A stretch of 64,000 bases of DNA from Leptoclinus maculatus (Eukaryota > Chordata > Actinopteri > Perciformes > Stichaeidae). The translations under genes were made by a program, and so were the position numbers. The notes under the pieces were generated by a model. It made no database searches. It saw only the letters and a list, made by a program, of their open reading frames with translations, and was not told where the DNA came from. The stretch lies in assembly GCA_032191485.1 (NCBI GenBank), contig JAVDOI010000003.1:16123813-16187812 (forward strand), given 5' to 3'. Shown here piece after piece: positions 11,668-25,160 of this stretch. Position 1 is the first letter of the stretch; each line of letters begins with the position of its first letter.

Positions 11668-12060
11668 GCTTACTAAGAGTTTATTCACGGTTGTATAAAA
11701 TGATTACATGAAAGCTGTATGAAGTTGTAGTTGCAGAATGCACAACAAAATGCAAAATGATGAATAATTTTCTGAGCCAAATTATTTTTAAAGCCACAGG
11801 CAAGTGAGCTAAATTATCTTTATTTGGGCTGCAGTGACGTATGTGATTTTTTTACATTTTGGTAAATTATTGTTAATTTAACTGATGTCTTATTACTTAT
11901 GTTTACACAGCTGTGCACATTTTGGGATTTGTAACGTAATCAGCATGTCTTAACACCCACTTTAAAGTATCCAACTAAAACTGTTGATAGGCTTGTTTTG
12001 CCATGCAGAGATCTGTGCCTCTATTAAACCTCAATAGAAATAAATAAAGTGCACCCTGGA
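11668..12060 (+). other. manea 3' UTR with poly(A) signal
   Basis: The sequence is AT-rich after the TGA at 11665-11667. An overlapping AAATAAATAAAG cluster at about 12039-12050 is the likely poly(A) signal, giving a 3' UTR near 400 bp. Confidence 0.6.
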
Positions 12061-13320
12061 AAGGAGTGAAAGTAAACAAAGCAGTCTGCTGGTATAAAGC
12101 TGTCGCCTCAATCTTCTTCCATCTCTGCCTCGGCCCAAAAACAATACAAGAAAAAGCACAACAACATAGATCTTGATATTAGAAAGGAGAACCTCAAATC
12201 TGAGATGAGTCATGGTGATGAAAACAGTCGAGGGCTGACAGGACAGCAGTTCAGTTATAGAGAGAGAGACTGCAGGGCAGAATGAAAATGATGCTCATCT
12301 GTCAAAGGTCTGACACCAATGAACATGCCAACTCTGTTTATTTTGGAACTTCTTTGCTGCAAAAGTTGCATTTTTGAGAATTTCTTGCCACCAAAGCCGT
12401 GTTCAGGCCACCCAGCAAACTCCAATATTGTTTCTCTTAGTTTGTTTTTTGGTCGATGGACGGATGAGGGAAATATCTGTCTCTTAAAAATGCTGCACGG
12501 TGTTCACCAGCTATAGTCGCTAACTGTGTCCGTCCGCTCTGTTTGGTGCTCAGTAGGTAATGCACAGCGGGGTTTTTAAGAGCTTTTAGTCGGGAAGCCG
12601 TAGGCATTTACCAGGCAGAGAGGGGGTCTAATGAAAGACACTATTGAGTTGCATTATGGGTATTGGAGGTTGCAGTGTTTTTGGAGCTTGACCCGTAGAA
12701 GGGACAAAAAGCGGTGATGTCTCAGCCTCTGCTCCTTTTGATTTTGACTGTTCTTTTTTTTGGTTTAATCTGTCTCTCACATGTCCCCCAACTTTATGGA
12801 AGAGCAATAATAAGTTGCAGGAGTGCCACTTCAAATGATAAGTTAATGAGGTAATAGGCATAACTTGCGATGGTAAAGGTGTAATAGTGCTAATGGTAAC
12901 ATTTGGAACCCTCAAGCACCTTATGTGCCGAGACAGTTCATATCAGCAAGTAATGTAAATGACATGAAACATGGCTGGTCATCATAGTTCATCACTAACA
13001 CATAGAGCTCCCATTATTGTGTTATTAGGATAAAGACACAGGCCAAGAGAGAGGGGACCTTTTCATCCACAGCAGCAATGATTCACCTGTTTATTCAAAG
13101 GAGAACCTGAAGCAGATGACTAAAGTGTAATATGCACTAACAATGAAATCCCAGCATCCCACACACACTGGAGCTCCGCCACAGCCTGCAGCTGCATTGA
13201 CGGTAAACAGAGCAAGGTAGCGCATGGGCAGCCAGCAGGGAATTATTCCACATCGCATCACATCACTGGGGCATACATGGCGTCCCCATACACCGAGCCA
13301 TGAATATAGTGTGCAGGCTG
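12061..13320. other. Intergenic sequence between manea and fut9
   Basis: I see no convincing exon, RNA gene or transposon here. The open frames are short and lack coding character. Confidence 0.5.
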
Positions 13321-13372
13321 ACGAGGTAGCAGCCAATTCTTCTCTTCTTTCTTTTTTTTCTTTTTTTTTGCA

Positions 13373-13634
13373 GCCATCGTTCTTTGCGTCGGTGTGCAGC
13401 AGCGGGGAAGATTCAGCGCACATTGCTACAGTAGGTATCTTTTTGTTTCTGGATCAAGACGATGGATGTGGGCTCATCCGGAGCTATTCCTGCAAATACG
13501 GCGGACGGGCGCGACTTTTTATTCCAAACGCATCCGCATCTTCCGTATGTTGCAAGGTGTCTTTGAAAAAGCGTATACGGACCTCTGGAGGAAATGAGAA
13601 GAAAGGTCTATTTTGACTCACGCCTGTCGAGATG
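13373..13634 (+). other. Putative 5' non-coding exon of fut9
   Basis: A pyrimidine-rich stretch ending TTTTTTTTTGCAG (about 13360-13372) is followed by a CpG-rich segment and a strong donor GTGAGT at 13635. FUT9 genes have upstream untranslated exons spliced to a single coding exon, which fits. The left boundary may instead be a transcription start. A second possible donor, GTAGGT, lies near 13431. Confidence 0.4.
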
Positions 13635-16039
13635 GTGAGTGAAATGCATGGCTGTTTTTTCTTCCCCCCCTGCAACCCATGGCTGAGCAGTGGTACCTGG
13701 TTTTGACGCCAAATCCTCGCCAGCTAATTAGAAATGGTCTCTCACCATAAATGCACTGACCGGCGCTTTCCCATTTTCCTAAGGGTGTTTATTTTTACAT
13801 ACGATTTAAAAAAAATACATTTTCAATGCATTTGGATAGTTTATACTTCATGTGAGCGTGAAGGTTTTTTTTTCCCCACTGAATGTGATTGTAAATGTTA
13901 CATTTCACCCGTAGCTGTGTTTTCATATAGCAACTATATACTGTAGGCTACATTTTTTCAGCAGCATCCTCCACGCTATTATTTATGTTCTGCGCGTTTT
14001 TGGTGCGCAAATGGGTGCCGTGTTAGGCAACACATGAAATATTCTAGTGAATCTCTCAATATTCTCAACAACATCGATGCAGAGTCACGCCAAAAGACAA
14101 CCATTTTAAACAGCGGCTCGACTATAGCATCACGTTTTAAAATGACCTTCAGTGCTCGTGGCTGGAAATTAATTCTCACCTGGGATGGTGTCCTTTTATA
14201 ATCAATGCTGTGGCTTTCATGACAGAATACACATAAATCAAAGTGGGAAATAGCAGGGGAAATGTAATTTTGCAGGACATGAGTGCTCCCCCTTTGCCCT
14301 TTAGCCTACCTGTTATTAAAACCCACACCAGGGATTTGATGCATCTCTGTGACTGACGATGCTAAATCTGTGGTTGTGTTTTTTTTTTCTGCCTCTCTCC
14401 AGTCATTCTAACGTAGCCTCGCTGCAGACTACTCACCCATGCGGCGCTCTGTCCCAAATACATCACAATGCATTTGACAAAACCCCAGTTATGTTATTTA
14501 AAGTCTGAATGGATGCTTGAGCTGCACACGTCTCACTCAGGACTCAGTTGTTGGTGCAGAGATGGAAAGAAGAGAGGGAAATAACGACTGTGTGAGCCAT
14601 GTTACCCTCTCATATGACCTCAGACCATGGAGACACTATAACTTTACCACACAGTGCATATTTAATAGGCCTGATTTTGATCTTTGTACTACTGTACACT
14701 TCAGTCTTTTCCGAAGCCATACTGCGCTTAATATATTTGACAGCACCACACACTGCATGAAGGTATGCATGGGCTGCATCCTCTGTAAAGCAAAGAGCTT
14801 ATCACTGCTGCTCACAGAAAGCATGTTACAGCTGTGTAAGAGGATTTGCCTACATGGAAATGTATTGATACCGCAAGCCTTTAAAAGGAATACTCTCATC
14901 TGGCTCTGGTTCATGTGGCCTTTGGGGGCAGATCTGTGTATCTAAGTCACAGATGGGAGAGATGAAGGGGGGCTGTCATACATAGAGCCAATCTCATTCC
15001 CCATATGTCATATTGGACGAATGATGTGAGAAAATTAGTGTTGGAGCATGTGTTATTGATTTAAATATGCCTGATTGATGGGTGGAACAAGGTTCTGCCT
15101 GCCAACGTGCAGGTGTGTTGAGCCCCAGAGAGCTGGAGAGTCGGGGGGCCTTTCTACTCCCCTCAGCCTTAAGATGGCAGCATTCTCTTACCATACATAG
15201 AATATGCCAAAAAACTAATACCAGCTGGAAGCTTACAGCCATGCTTAACTAACAAATTTGAAATAACATCCATGATTTAACGGGTAATTTTGCAATAACC
15301 TTGGTGTTTTCATTTTATTTTCCAGCTAATCTAAGAGATTTGTTTGCGGAGATGAAGCTCTTCTCTGCATGTTGATTGCGTATGACCTCACATACGTGCT
15401 TTTTCTGTGGTGATGGTTCAGTCTCTCTAGCCCTAATTTATTCTCTCTGATTCTCTCTCTCTCTGCTCACGTAAAGGAGGCGTCATTAAGAAGACCTGTG
15501 CATTCAAGATCAAACGCACCTCATTAGATCATTAAGGATCATTGTTAATCTGCGTAAGAGCAAAGGGGCATCTCTTAGCTGTGACCTTTTTTTTTTTGGT
15601 CTATGAGCACTGAATCACAAAGAAGATTGATCCCACCGTCGACCCAATGTAGGAACTGCTCCCTAAGATTCCCACAACCTCTACTCTTGCTTGGATTTCA
15701 GCATTCAGTCAAATCCACCAGGTTTGTATTATAATGAGCCTGAGGAGGCGACACATTCTTCTTTATGAATATTGATCCAAAGCAGTGTGTGCCTAACACG
15801 CAGGGTGCATGCTCAAAGATTATAGCAAGAATAGAAACACTTTGTTCACATGTAGATGCTCACAAGCCAACTGTATATCATCGAGGCACAAACAATGTTT
15901 AGAGTTACTGATTAACTTTAATAGATATCATCAACCCATGGTGGTATATGATGTACCTGTGCATGATCAGGTGATTAGTCTGGATGTTGAATCCTGTTGA
16001 TCAATACTTTAATCTAAACTTTTTCTTCTTTGGTTCCAG
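13635..16039 (+). other. Probable 5' intron of fut9
   Basis: AT-rich sequence between the putative untranslated exon and the coding-exon acceptor (GGTTCCAG ending 16039). Short T-rich and CT-rich runs occur (about 14379-14397, 15443-15464 and 15589-15598). I recognise no gene or repeat in it. Confidence 0.4.
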
Positions 16040-16047
16040 GACAGAGT

Positions 16048-17130
16048 ATGCCATCTGCATCTTTTCACAGAATCCTACGACCCCTTCTGCTCGGCACTTT
16101 CATACTGGGATGCTTTGTGACTCTGTTTTTGATGTATTTTAAACCATCCACCAGCTGGTTATCAGGTCCTGTAGAGTCCACGGTATCCACAGATCGGGTC
16201 AAGAACCTCTTCTCCACCAAGAGCGATAAAAACGTGACCACCTTGCTGATCTGGCTCTGGCCCTTCGGACAAACCTACGACCTGGGCGTGTGCAGCTCTC
16301 TCTTCAACATCGAAGGCTGCTTTCTCACAGCGGACAGGAACCTCTACAACAAGTCGGATGGGGTCATCATCCATCACCGAGACATCTGCACTGACCTGTC
16401 CAACCTGCCACCGCTCCAGCGACCATCCTTCCAGAAGTGGATATGGATGAACTTGGAGTCACCGTCGCACTCCACCCAGCTGCCTGGGATCGAGAATCTG
16501 TTCAATCTGACTCTCAATTACCGTCAGGATGCTGACATTGAAGTGCCTTATGGGTCCATTGTAGCGGCGGAGGGCGACGAGGACTTTGTCCCACCCAGCA
16601 AAAACAAGCTGATCTGCTGGATTGTGAGCAACTGGAACCAGGACCATGTGCGGGTGAAATACTACAATGAGTTGTACAAACACATTGAGGTTCATGCGTA
16701 CGGACAAGCCTTCGGGGAGTACATCGCTGACCAAGACTACTTCCCCACCATCGCCAGCTGCAAGTTCTACCTGGCTTTTGAGAACTCCATCCACAAGGAC
16801 TACATCACTGAAAAACTGTACAACCCGCTGTCTGTGGGGACAGTGCCAGTGGTTCTTGGCCCGCCCAGGGAGAACTACGAGAACTTTATCCAGGGAGACG
16901 CCTTCATCCACGTGGACGACTTCACCTCGCCCAAGGAGCTGGCTGATTACCTGCTGCTCTTGGACAAGAACGAGGAAATGTACCTCAGGTACTTTGAGTG
17001 GAGGCGGCACTTTAAAGTAAAGAAGGCTTATTTCTGGGCAGAGCACACATGCCTGGCTTGTGATTACCTGCGTAGGCACAAGGAGTACAAGGCATTCAAT
17101 AACCTTGACAAGTGGTACTGGGGCGCATAG
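16048..17130 (+). CDS. fut9: Alpha-1,3-fucosyltransferase 9, single coding exon
   Basis: This Golgi type II enzyme transfers fucose from GDP-fucose in alpha-1,3 linkage to N-acetyllactosamine, making the Lewis X epitope. The ATG at 16048 lies 8 bp inside an exon that starts at 16040 and gives 360 residues (human FUT9 has 359). A short N-terminal tail (MPSASFHRILRP) is followed by a transmembrane anchor at about residues 13-32, a stem, and the GT10 catalytic domain. The family motif is intact (FENSIHKDYITEKLYN, then VPVVLGPPRENYENF). Potential N-glycosylation sites are NVT, NKS and NLT. The C-terminal CLACDYLRRH cysteines match the family. WPFGQT, FQKWIWMNLESP and YGQAFGEY match human FUT9 as I remember it, so the assignment within the FUT family is firm. 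Confidence 0.96.
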   Translation: MPSASFHRILRPLLLGTFILGCFVTLFLMYFKPSTSWLSGPVESTVSTDRVKNLFSTKSDKNVTTLLIWLWPFGQTYDLGVCSSLFNIEGCFLTADRNLYNKSDGVIIHHRDICTDLSNLPPLQRPSFQKWIWMNLESPSHSTQLPGIENLFNLTLNYRQDADIEVPYGSIVAAEGDEDFVPPSKNKLICWIVSNWNQDHVRVKYYNELYKHIEVHAYGQAFGEYIADQDYFPTIASCKFYLAFENSIHKDYITEKLYNPLSVGTVPVVLGPPRENYENFIQGDAFIHVDDFTSPKELADYLLLLDKNEEMYLRYFEWRRHFKVKKAYFWAEHTCLACDYLRRHKEYKAFNNLDKWYWGA

Positions 17131-19880
17131 TACTTTGAAGGGCTATGCAGTGCTTGTTTTGTTGTTAAAGGCTGTGCTTTAAGTAATTTTAGTCCTTCGG
17201 TTAACATGAAGGTTCATTATTGTGTGTCCAGAGCTCCCGAATTATGTTCTTTTGTTGATTCAGTGGCCCAGTGAGACATCCATCTTGTTTATTTAATTAT
17301 TTTTATTATTTGCAAGTCAATTTTGCCAAGCCTTACTTTGCCTTTTGTGTTCATCATTTATTAATAATTTTAATGAATTGAAACTGCACTACATTTGTTA
17401 TTGTTATTTCAATCCATGTTTTGCTTAACATGACAACATTTGCTGCTATTTTTTTTTAAATATGTTTTGTTCTATTTTTAGTGTGAATGCTTGATTGTAT
17501 GGATGTTCCTGTATAACAGATAACATTCATGATGCAAGGTTGTTGTTGTTTTTTTCTTTAAATATCCCCTTTTCATGAAGCAGACATTAGAATAGTGTTG
17601 GCTGCAGAAGGAGATTGACATAAAAAAGTGCAAATATTTATGTAATATTTATTCACGTAAGGCATTATATGATAAAAAAAAACAATCTCATCTGTGCTAG
17701 TGATGCAGTCAACTATGCAGTGTTTACTGAACTCAAATGTGAAAGTATTGTGTCATGTACATATGATGTATTTTTGGAAGTATGTAGCTGTCATTTATTT
17801 TCTCCATATTTTTGTGAGTTTGCATTTGCACTGCTAATCCAACTGCTACCTATCTTAACATATGTACAGTAAGACACATTGTGTTATGTGGTTGTAGATG
17901 GCATAATGGTGATCATTACCCACGGTAGTCTCCGACAGCAGACGTGTCTGCTCGGTGAGGGGGAGGTTACTATTTTAATCATGTTGTGAATTGTTCATTG
18001 TCACATGTGATGTGTCAAAGTGCAGTTGGATTTCCGCAAGGGTGATAATAGTACAGTACAGAGCCACTGTACTGCAGTATGAAACTCACAGACACCTCAT
18101 TATGTTGCATTCTGATTTGATCTGTAATGTTTAATTGGATACAGTGATGGGAAAGAGCACAAAATAACATATTACTGAAGCTATTTTGCTGTGCATACTG
18201 TACTGTCATCCTACAACTTCACATTAAATATTTACACCGATCTTTTCAACTATTTTAAGCAGATGTTACCATATGTGTGAAGTGGGTGTTAATCAGGATG
18301 AAATATGATCAGGTGAGCTCTGCCCACATTTTCGGTAATGGTCAAGATTACTGCCAGATTATCCATATTACTATCTTTGAATCATCACATCGCAGTGTTG
18401 CGGTGTGTGGGCAGTTAGAGGTTGCATGTGAAAGATATTTCTTTTTCTGGATTTCTTTGTTGTTTACACTCCTGTTTACAGTTGTGTGGCTTGCCAGCCA
18501 ACCTACACCACTCAAGATCACACCACAAAATGCATCAACATCTGTAGATACCGCATCACTTTTAAATGTTGTCAGAACATCTAATCCACTGAAAAATGCA
18601 TCTCAACAGCACTCAGCAGCTATTTAACGTCATGGTTTTGTTTTTACAGAAAGAATTGTGCAAAACCAAGTCAACATTTTATGCAAGATAAGCCGGCGTC
18701 TTTTTGGTCAAAGTACTCAAACATATTTCAGGTTATTATCATTTTGATATTTCTTCACTGTCAAAGGGACCATTGATGTAAATTAGGATGAATTTCATTA
18801 TTTTTCTTATGGGATATGGTTCCGAAACGCCGTAGTAAAACCTGTATATAAACCTTGTCGTGAACTGAATCATCATCTGGATCAAACCAGCCCACTGACA
18901 CAGATCATTCCTGTATGTGCAAAGGACTGAGGGAGCTCAAACTATTTGTTTTTGCATTTATGGGGAAAAGAAACAATGTGTTGTACATATTTTCAATGTT
19001 ATAAAGATCTCTTTATAAGATGCAAGTGTTATCAGGCAGTGAATGTGATTGTGCTGCACCTTTGTAGGACATTTTGGTGCTTCGAAAGGCTGTGAATCAA
19101 GGTGAAAGGAGAGTTGAACCGGATTACCAGTGTCAGAGACAATGGTTTTAGTGTTAAAGTGGACATTTTCATCAAGGGAGGCAATTTTACACCAACTTTT
19201 CTTTTCTTCTTGTGATTAGGCAGTGCTCCTCTTGGCATGACCTAATTGAAAAAAGTCAAAACGCAGCAGAGGTATAGCACTTTTATTCATGTGGAGTTGT
19301 GTGACTCACTGTGCTGGTGGCTGTCTTTAGATGGAGCTGTTGTGAGTTCAGAGACCGTCATCTACGACCTCGGCTGTTCTCACAGATTAACAATGAAACT
19401 GCGAGTTATGGTTTCATATTGTACAGTCCAATCTCATGTATGAAAACAAAGGTTTCTTGTCCAATGTGGTTGGTGACTTAAATTAACAAAAGTTTATTTT
19501 GTTTTGTTGTGTTGTCTGTCTCTTTCCTCCTCTCTCCCTTTCTCTCTTTTTTGCACAAAAACAAACACGAGGAGCCGTGGCTTCTCTGTCCCGTCTGAGT
19601 CTGTGAGTGTGTCACCAGCACCATGAATCAGGATGTCTCTGGATACTGTCCGACCTGGCACTGATTTTGCCGGAGTCCTTGAAAACACTGTATACCCAGT
19701 GGGATGAAATCTTTGTGTGGTTGAACATGACGGGTTCTACAGAAATGCTCATTTTCTGCCAGTTCACTGAACTAACCAGTGAATCAATCAGTACAAGTCT
19801 TTTGCCAAATCGTTGTGTTTTGCCAAATGTTGTGTTTTAACTGTAGATGTCTGATAGTGTCAAAGAAAATAAAGATATGG
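17131..19880 (+). other. Long fut9 3' UTR (inferred)
   Basis: AT-rich sequence with several TATTTAT/ATTTATT elements (for example near 17290-17310 and 17640-17652). No other gene is seen before an AATAAA at 19868-19873. FUT9 has a long 3' UTR in mammals, so one transcript may run this far; the exact end is unknown. Confidence 0.4.
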
Positions 19881-20014
19881 ACAAATGAGCAAAGATGAGT
19901 GGGGCATACAGATTTCTTTTTGTAAAGAGACAGCTGATGAAGAAATGATGGTAAACCTTTGAAATCTTACACTGAAACCATTTTATCAACAACGGAATCA
20001 GTTGTTGCTTGCTA

Positions 20015-20110
20015 CCCTTAAAGGAATAGTCTGACATTTTGGGAAATACATTTGCCTTCTAGTCAAGAGTTAGATGAGAAGCTTGACACCACTCTCATCA
20101 AGTTTGCTTG
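20015..20110. repeat. Dispersed percomorph repeat fragment
   Basis: The sequence running AAAGGAATAGTCTGACATTT, GGGAAATACA and AGAGTTAGATGAGAAG...ACCACTCTCAT has the layout of a short interspersed repeat I know from many spiny-rayed fish genomes. It is recognised from memory only, and the ends are approximate. Confidence 0.5.
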
Positions 20111-21540
20111 ACAATGGTATTAATCTTCTCATCAGATTCAAAACTAATGAGTCAGGTCAATTAGCAAAATGTTCTTTAAATTTACTTCCGTCTTTTTACA
20201 TCGATATGTGAAGGTTTGAGTTCTTCCGGTTACACTAAGTTAGTTGCTCTTAAACATTGTATATGATGCCATCTAACCTAATATAGTATTCTTGCATCTA
20301 TATCAAATATCATTTCCACAGATGTTGCCCACACCGTTCTCCAGTGCCATGTAATGCAGACAGAGGTATAAATAGCTATCCAAAAGCCTTGATAAGTGAT
20401 TGATGAGAGAGAGGAGAGTGTGTTGTGTTGGTTACGCCTCAATCCTCTGGTTGTTGTTAGTTACCCCAGATCCTCGCTAGCACTCTGGTATTTGCAGTCG
20501 TCTCCTCCACCACACAAAGATGACGCATCTTTGTTAACTGCCTCTGCTCAATGCTGCGGGTCAACGTGGTGTGACAAATGTGTCTGTTGGCGGGATCAGC
20601 GGCGCAAATAATCCATTGATGTCAGTTTGGGATTAATGTGAAAGTTCAGGTGGCATTGTACATCCAGTTTTCGGAACTTAAGACAGTGTCACAGACGTTG
20701 TAATATCAAAGGTGTGTCTTGTAGGGACAAACCCACAGAACATAATAAACGGACACTGCAGCTCCCCTTAGCTCAACAAGGCTATAGATAGCTTGTCAAG
20801 CTATGCAGGGGCATTAACCACCAAAGATTGCCAATGCAACCTAAATTGACTTTGACAAATGTTGACAGACCTCCAGATCTGTGTGCTATTAGTGAGTGGG
20901 TAGAATACTATAGCAAGTGTCTTGTTATTTAGTGGTCATATATATATATATTTGGTTTCAAAAACCTAACATGTAACGTTATACCAGCGAGAAATGACGA
21001 GTATACAAGTCACTAGATGCTTAGGGTACAACTACGTTGTCTGATCGTGTACAGAATGTACAATACCATGACATAGGCTCAGAGTTTTGAGTTTATCGAG
21101 CTTTAAATTAGGCACTACAAACAGAAGCATTTTTGATCAGTCCAGTAGTAGTCAACACGTCAATAGCTTGCAGTCATTGGTGTTTTGGTTTAACTTTTGA
21201 AAACAACAGAATACGTGGGTGTCCTCATAGAAGCCTTCAATCAATCTTAAATACATACCCATCTGTGCCAACCATCTAAGTAATTAACGAGCAACCACAG
21301 ACGCAATAGACTCCGCTGTTGGAAAAATCGATTCTGACTGCCAATCAGGTTTTCATGGTTTGGCTCTGTGCCCAGAGGTCCTCAGACCTTTTGTTAAACC
21401 TCAAAGGCTATCTTGCAATTCCTTTTTACTGGCCTGTATCAGTTTTGATTCGTCTGGAGGATTTTCTTTCCTAGGTTTTGGGTTTTCTGTCATGTTCCGT
21501 GTTTTATTCATTCATTTAATGTTTTCTGTTTATTTTAGAG
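20111..21540. other. Intergenic sequence between fut9 and fhl5 (part 1)
   Basis: No gene is recognised. A short TA run occurs at about 20938-20952. Confidence 0.5.
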
Positions 21541-21880
21541 AGAATGAATATTGGACATAACATTCATCAGGTGGCCAAAAACATGACTCCAAATAGAGTG
21601 CTGCAGGAGTCCTAAAAGCCAGAAATGAGCAAGAGTGTTTGCACTTCCAATTCCCACTTCTTGAAGTCAATGGGTTTCGAAGGTCTGTGGTTTACACAAG
21701 CTTAATGGAAAAATCCCATTTGATTTTTGTCGATGGAACCAGTGTAATGCGAACTTCCAGGGTTGGCTTGCGAAAATACTTCATCCCTGCAGCACTCTAT
21801 GAATGCTAATGTTGCTCCACGTCTACTGGGTGTGTAAATGGGCACATTTTTGCTAACGTATTCGCCATCAGCTTAAAAGA
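21541..21880. repeat. Dispersed repeat, copy 1
   Basis: The segment starts near TTGGACATAACATTCATCAG, continues with AAAAACATGACTCC, and ends around CTGGGTGTGTAAATGGGCAC. A diverged, shorter relative lies at about 43860-43990 (ATTACATTCGTCATCATCAG ... GGTGGGTGTGTAAAAAGGCA). It is probably an old non-autonomous transposon; the class is not determined. Confidence 0.4.
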
Positions 21881-24800
21881 TGAAAATAGTGTGTGTCAGT
21901 GCTGTGCTCACAATTTCTGCTGCACCCAAGTGACCAACATGTCAGCTATTGCAGCTTTCAGACACAGCATATTCTCCCTACAAAAAAAGTCCCATCAGTG
22001 CTGTAATAATGCCAGACATTTGTCATTTAAATGTTTTGAATTGAAGCAGATCAGTAAATGAGGCCCAGGTTACATTACTTCCATGCCAATGACTGCTGGG
22101 CATTTGGGATCTATCTAAAAATCAGGAACATTTACAGTGAACTTGTTCATTTATGCTGCACTATTGAAGTGTTTCAGTTTAAGGCACTGAGGATTATGTT
22201 ATTTCTGGGAAAGTGTCCTTGAAAGGTATAGAATAGAGGAAGTATTTTTGGGCTCTGGAGATTTAGATTTGTCTTGTAGTAGATATGTTAGTTTTTAGAT
22301 TTCTGCTATCTCTGTTTTGCAGGCTGTGAAAAATTCATCAACTTAAGTATTACAATATACAATCAATCTAGGTATGAATTTCTTATATAGGTGACTTATT
22401 ATGTATATTTTGTGCTCTGATTTGCTGCTGCTGGAGCCCAAAGGTAATCAGCAGCTTCGTCTACACACAGCTAATCCAAATACCACAAAATCTGTGGGCT
22501 GGGAGGAGGCGATGGATCGAACTGGAGAGCATTTTAATGGTGTTGTGCATTCCTAGGAGTAGACAACTTTTTCTTCATTTTAGCAGCGGAGATCATATGT
22601 CTGGGTATGTGACAGGTCTCGTCACCCACTCATACCATGACTCATGTTGGTGAGAACTGGGGAGGGGTGGGGGGCAGGAGTCGGTGGAGGCTCACAGGGC
22701 CTCCCTAAAGGGGTGTAAGGTTTTGTGAGATTGTAGCCTTAGTAGATTGTATCTCCTTGCCCACTGGCAAACCCCCTATGTGACTATCCTGTTCGGATGA
22801 AAAAGCTGCGTTGAAAGCGAGCTCTCCACGTCGCAGTAGAGTGCAGAGGCCTGCTCAAAAGGCCAGGTTTGTGTGAGTCCTCTCATTAACTGCAAGAGCC
22901 GCCCCTCATCTCAACCTAATGGATCCCACTTATGCTGTCATCACCATGCCAACCAGCTGTCAACTCTGGTGCGGCGAGGCTTTTGTGCTTCAGGGAGATG
23001 CAACTGTGTCGTGTTGATCTGTCTCAGTCTACAACAAGTCACCACCTCAAAGGAGCCACCAAAGTGAAATGCTTCTCTTCTTCTCTGAGATCATTTGATT
23101 AAGGAGGGGGAAGAAACAGCCACTGGCACCTTATTGTAAAGACGTTAAGATAGGAGGACACCGGAGTCCAGGTCAAATAAAGGCCTATTTATTGGGGCTC
23201 GACAGGCCGCATACGAAATCTGTTGGCAGCTGCTCACTAGTTGACTTCAGAGGATTAAGCAGGCAAAAAGGAATATGCTAGATCAGCAAGCTTTTTGCTC
23301 CGAAGAGTTGGCACTGAGTGGTGTAGAAGTTAATAATCCGAGGGAGACAAAGACCAGCACCTGTTATCTATGCAAATCCGCGCAGTTATAATAACATTCC
23401 AAACATGCATGCACAAATACATATTAACACTGACAAAGACAATGTACAGCAATCTCTTTTTTTAATATCCAGTGAATAATGCCCTCTTGCCCTATTTTTC
23501 ATGACTTTTGTATTATATAGATATACTCGAAGGCATGAGAGCTTTTGCTTGCTGGTGAATATAGGTCACATCCACCCCTGGTTCGGTGTAACTCGATGAC
23601 AGACATAATGTGCATCAGCCACCGATGCAACAAAGATTAGAAGCTTTTCGAGAGGTAATGACTATATTTGCCCAACAGTTGGTTCTGGGTTTATTTAAGG
23701 TTTGCACGGCTTCGAGATTTGCAGCCGCTGATCTGGACACCAGCAGGGAGCAAGGGTACGATACAGTGGTAATTCAATCCAGAGCAGCAGATGACTCTCT
23801 GTAATCCGGCGGATCCACCTATTTACACACAAGTAAAACCTGAAGGATGGAATGACTTCAAAATCAGAATTATTTCCAGCACCTGAATTCCTGACATGAT
23901 ACAGTTATTTTGTGCTGAAAGTCTTTCATAACAAGCAGCTTGTAAGTAAAAAATAACACAGTCTTACATTATTCCTCAGAGGTTTGTAGATACCACCTAC
24001 ATACAACGCAGGCCTCTGTTACATCATCTACTGATCTAAAAATGGATTACATTTTATATATTCACAAGAGGTGAATTACTTGACAAGGAGTTGCACTGAA
24101 GTCAATGTAGAGAAAAGTTCATCTAGACAGAGTTGCATTCCTCTCAGCCTCATCCCTGTCACTGACCTTCCTGTGTGTGTGTATACGAGGGATTAGGCCT
24201 GTGGTGGTATCCTCGGGCTATTTTTATGAAGATGTCCGCCCCCTGATCCTTTTGGAAAACTGATATGAGCACATGTTCCAAGATTCACTTGTAATTAGTC
24301 AACTGTCAGTCGAAGATGCTGAAGAACTGGGATACTTTTTAAGGTGGAAAAGGAAGATTTGTAATGTTTCAGGCATCGTGTTTGACACTTAAAACGATGC
24401 ATTTACTTGATATTCAAACATACATGCTGATAAATCAGAGGCATTTGACTGTAATGATCTGCACAACGAAATGTATCAAATTTGGGTGAATATAGCACCA
24501 ACGTAATAACTTTACACACAAGATAAGGGGTTGTTTTGACCCAGTGTTAGTGTTATTTTTAACATTAATGTTATTAGTATAGTATAGTATAGTATCGTTA
24601 TCAGCAAGATGGTCACCATCAAACTGTAATTGCTGCTGTGGATGGACTGGACATGCACAGGCCCTCAGCTTCCCCCTTGAAGTGCTGCCAAGGCTCTCTC
24701 AATAGCTTCTGAGAGGTCCTGGCAATATATAGTTCAGTACCTGGCAACCACAAAGCTCCCGGCGCCTACCTCTCAAAAGCCATCCGCAACTACTTGTGTG

Positions 24801-25160
24801 GGTGGCAGGCACTGACGAAGTGTGTCCAGACGCGTGACAGAATACAAATGGCCAGCTCTCTCTTCTGTGGCACCAATATCCAAACTAATATTAGTGTGCC
24901 GATTAAGAAAAACATTTTGTGTATTTAAGTGAAACAAACATTTAGGCACTGGCATTAGTTCCATTCTAGGTTGTCATGTTTCCCAACAATAATCTATCTT
25001 CTGGTCCTTAAATTACTCATTTGCTTTTACACATTCCTGGAATAAAGCAACAATGATAATATCAGTTCAAAAGCTCAGCGATCTGTGCACCCTTAAAAGG
25101 TGCAGAACGATGCAGTGGAGCATGTCCATTCTCCCCAGAGATTACTGCTAATAAGAGGGC
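21881..25160. other. Intergenic sequence upstream of fhl5
   Basis: No gene is recognised. Four AGTAT units lie at 24576-24595. I looked for exons of ufl1, which lies between FUT9 and FHL5 in human, and found none by eye. Confidence 0.45.

Noticed and set aside
13224..13616. 130-residue plus-strand open frame
   Set aside because: It overlaps the likely fut9 untranslated exon. The composition looks random and there is no recognisable domain.
16030..16047. Upstream TTG start adding six residues to fut9
   Set aside because: These bases include the splice acceptor (CCAG ending 16039). The ATG at 16048 gives the family length.
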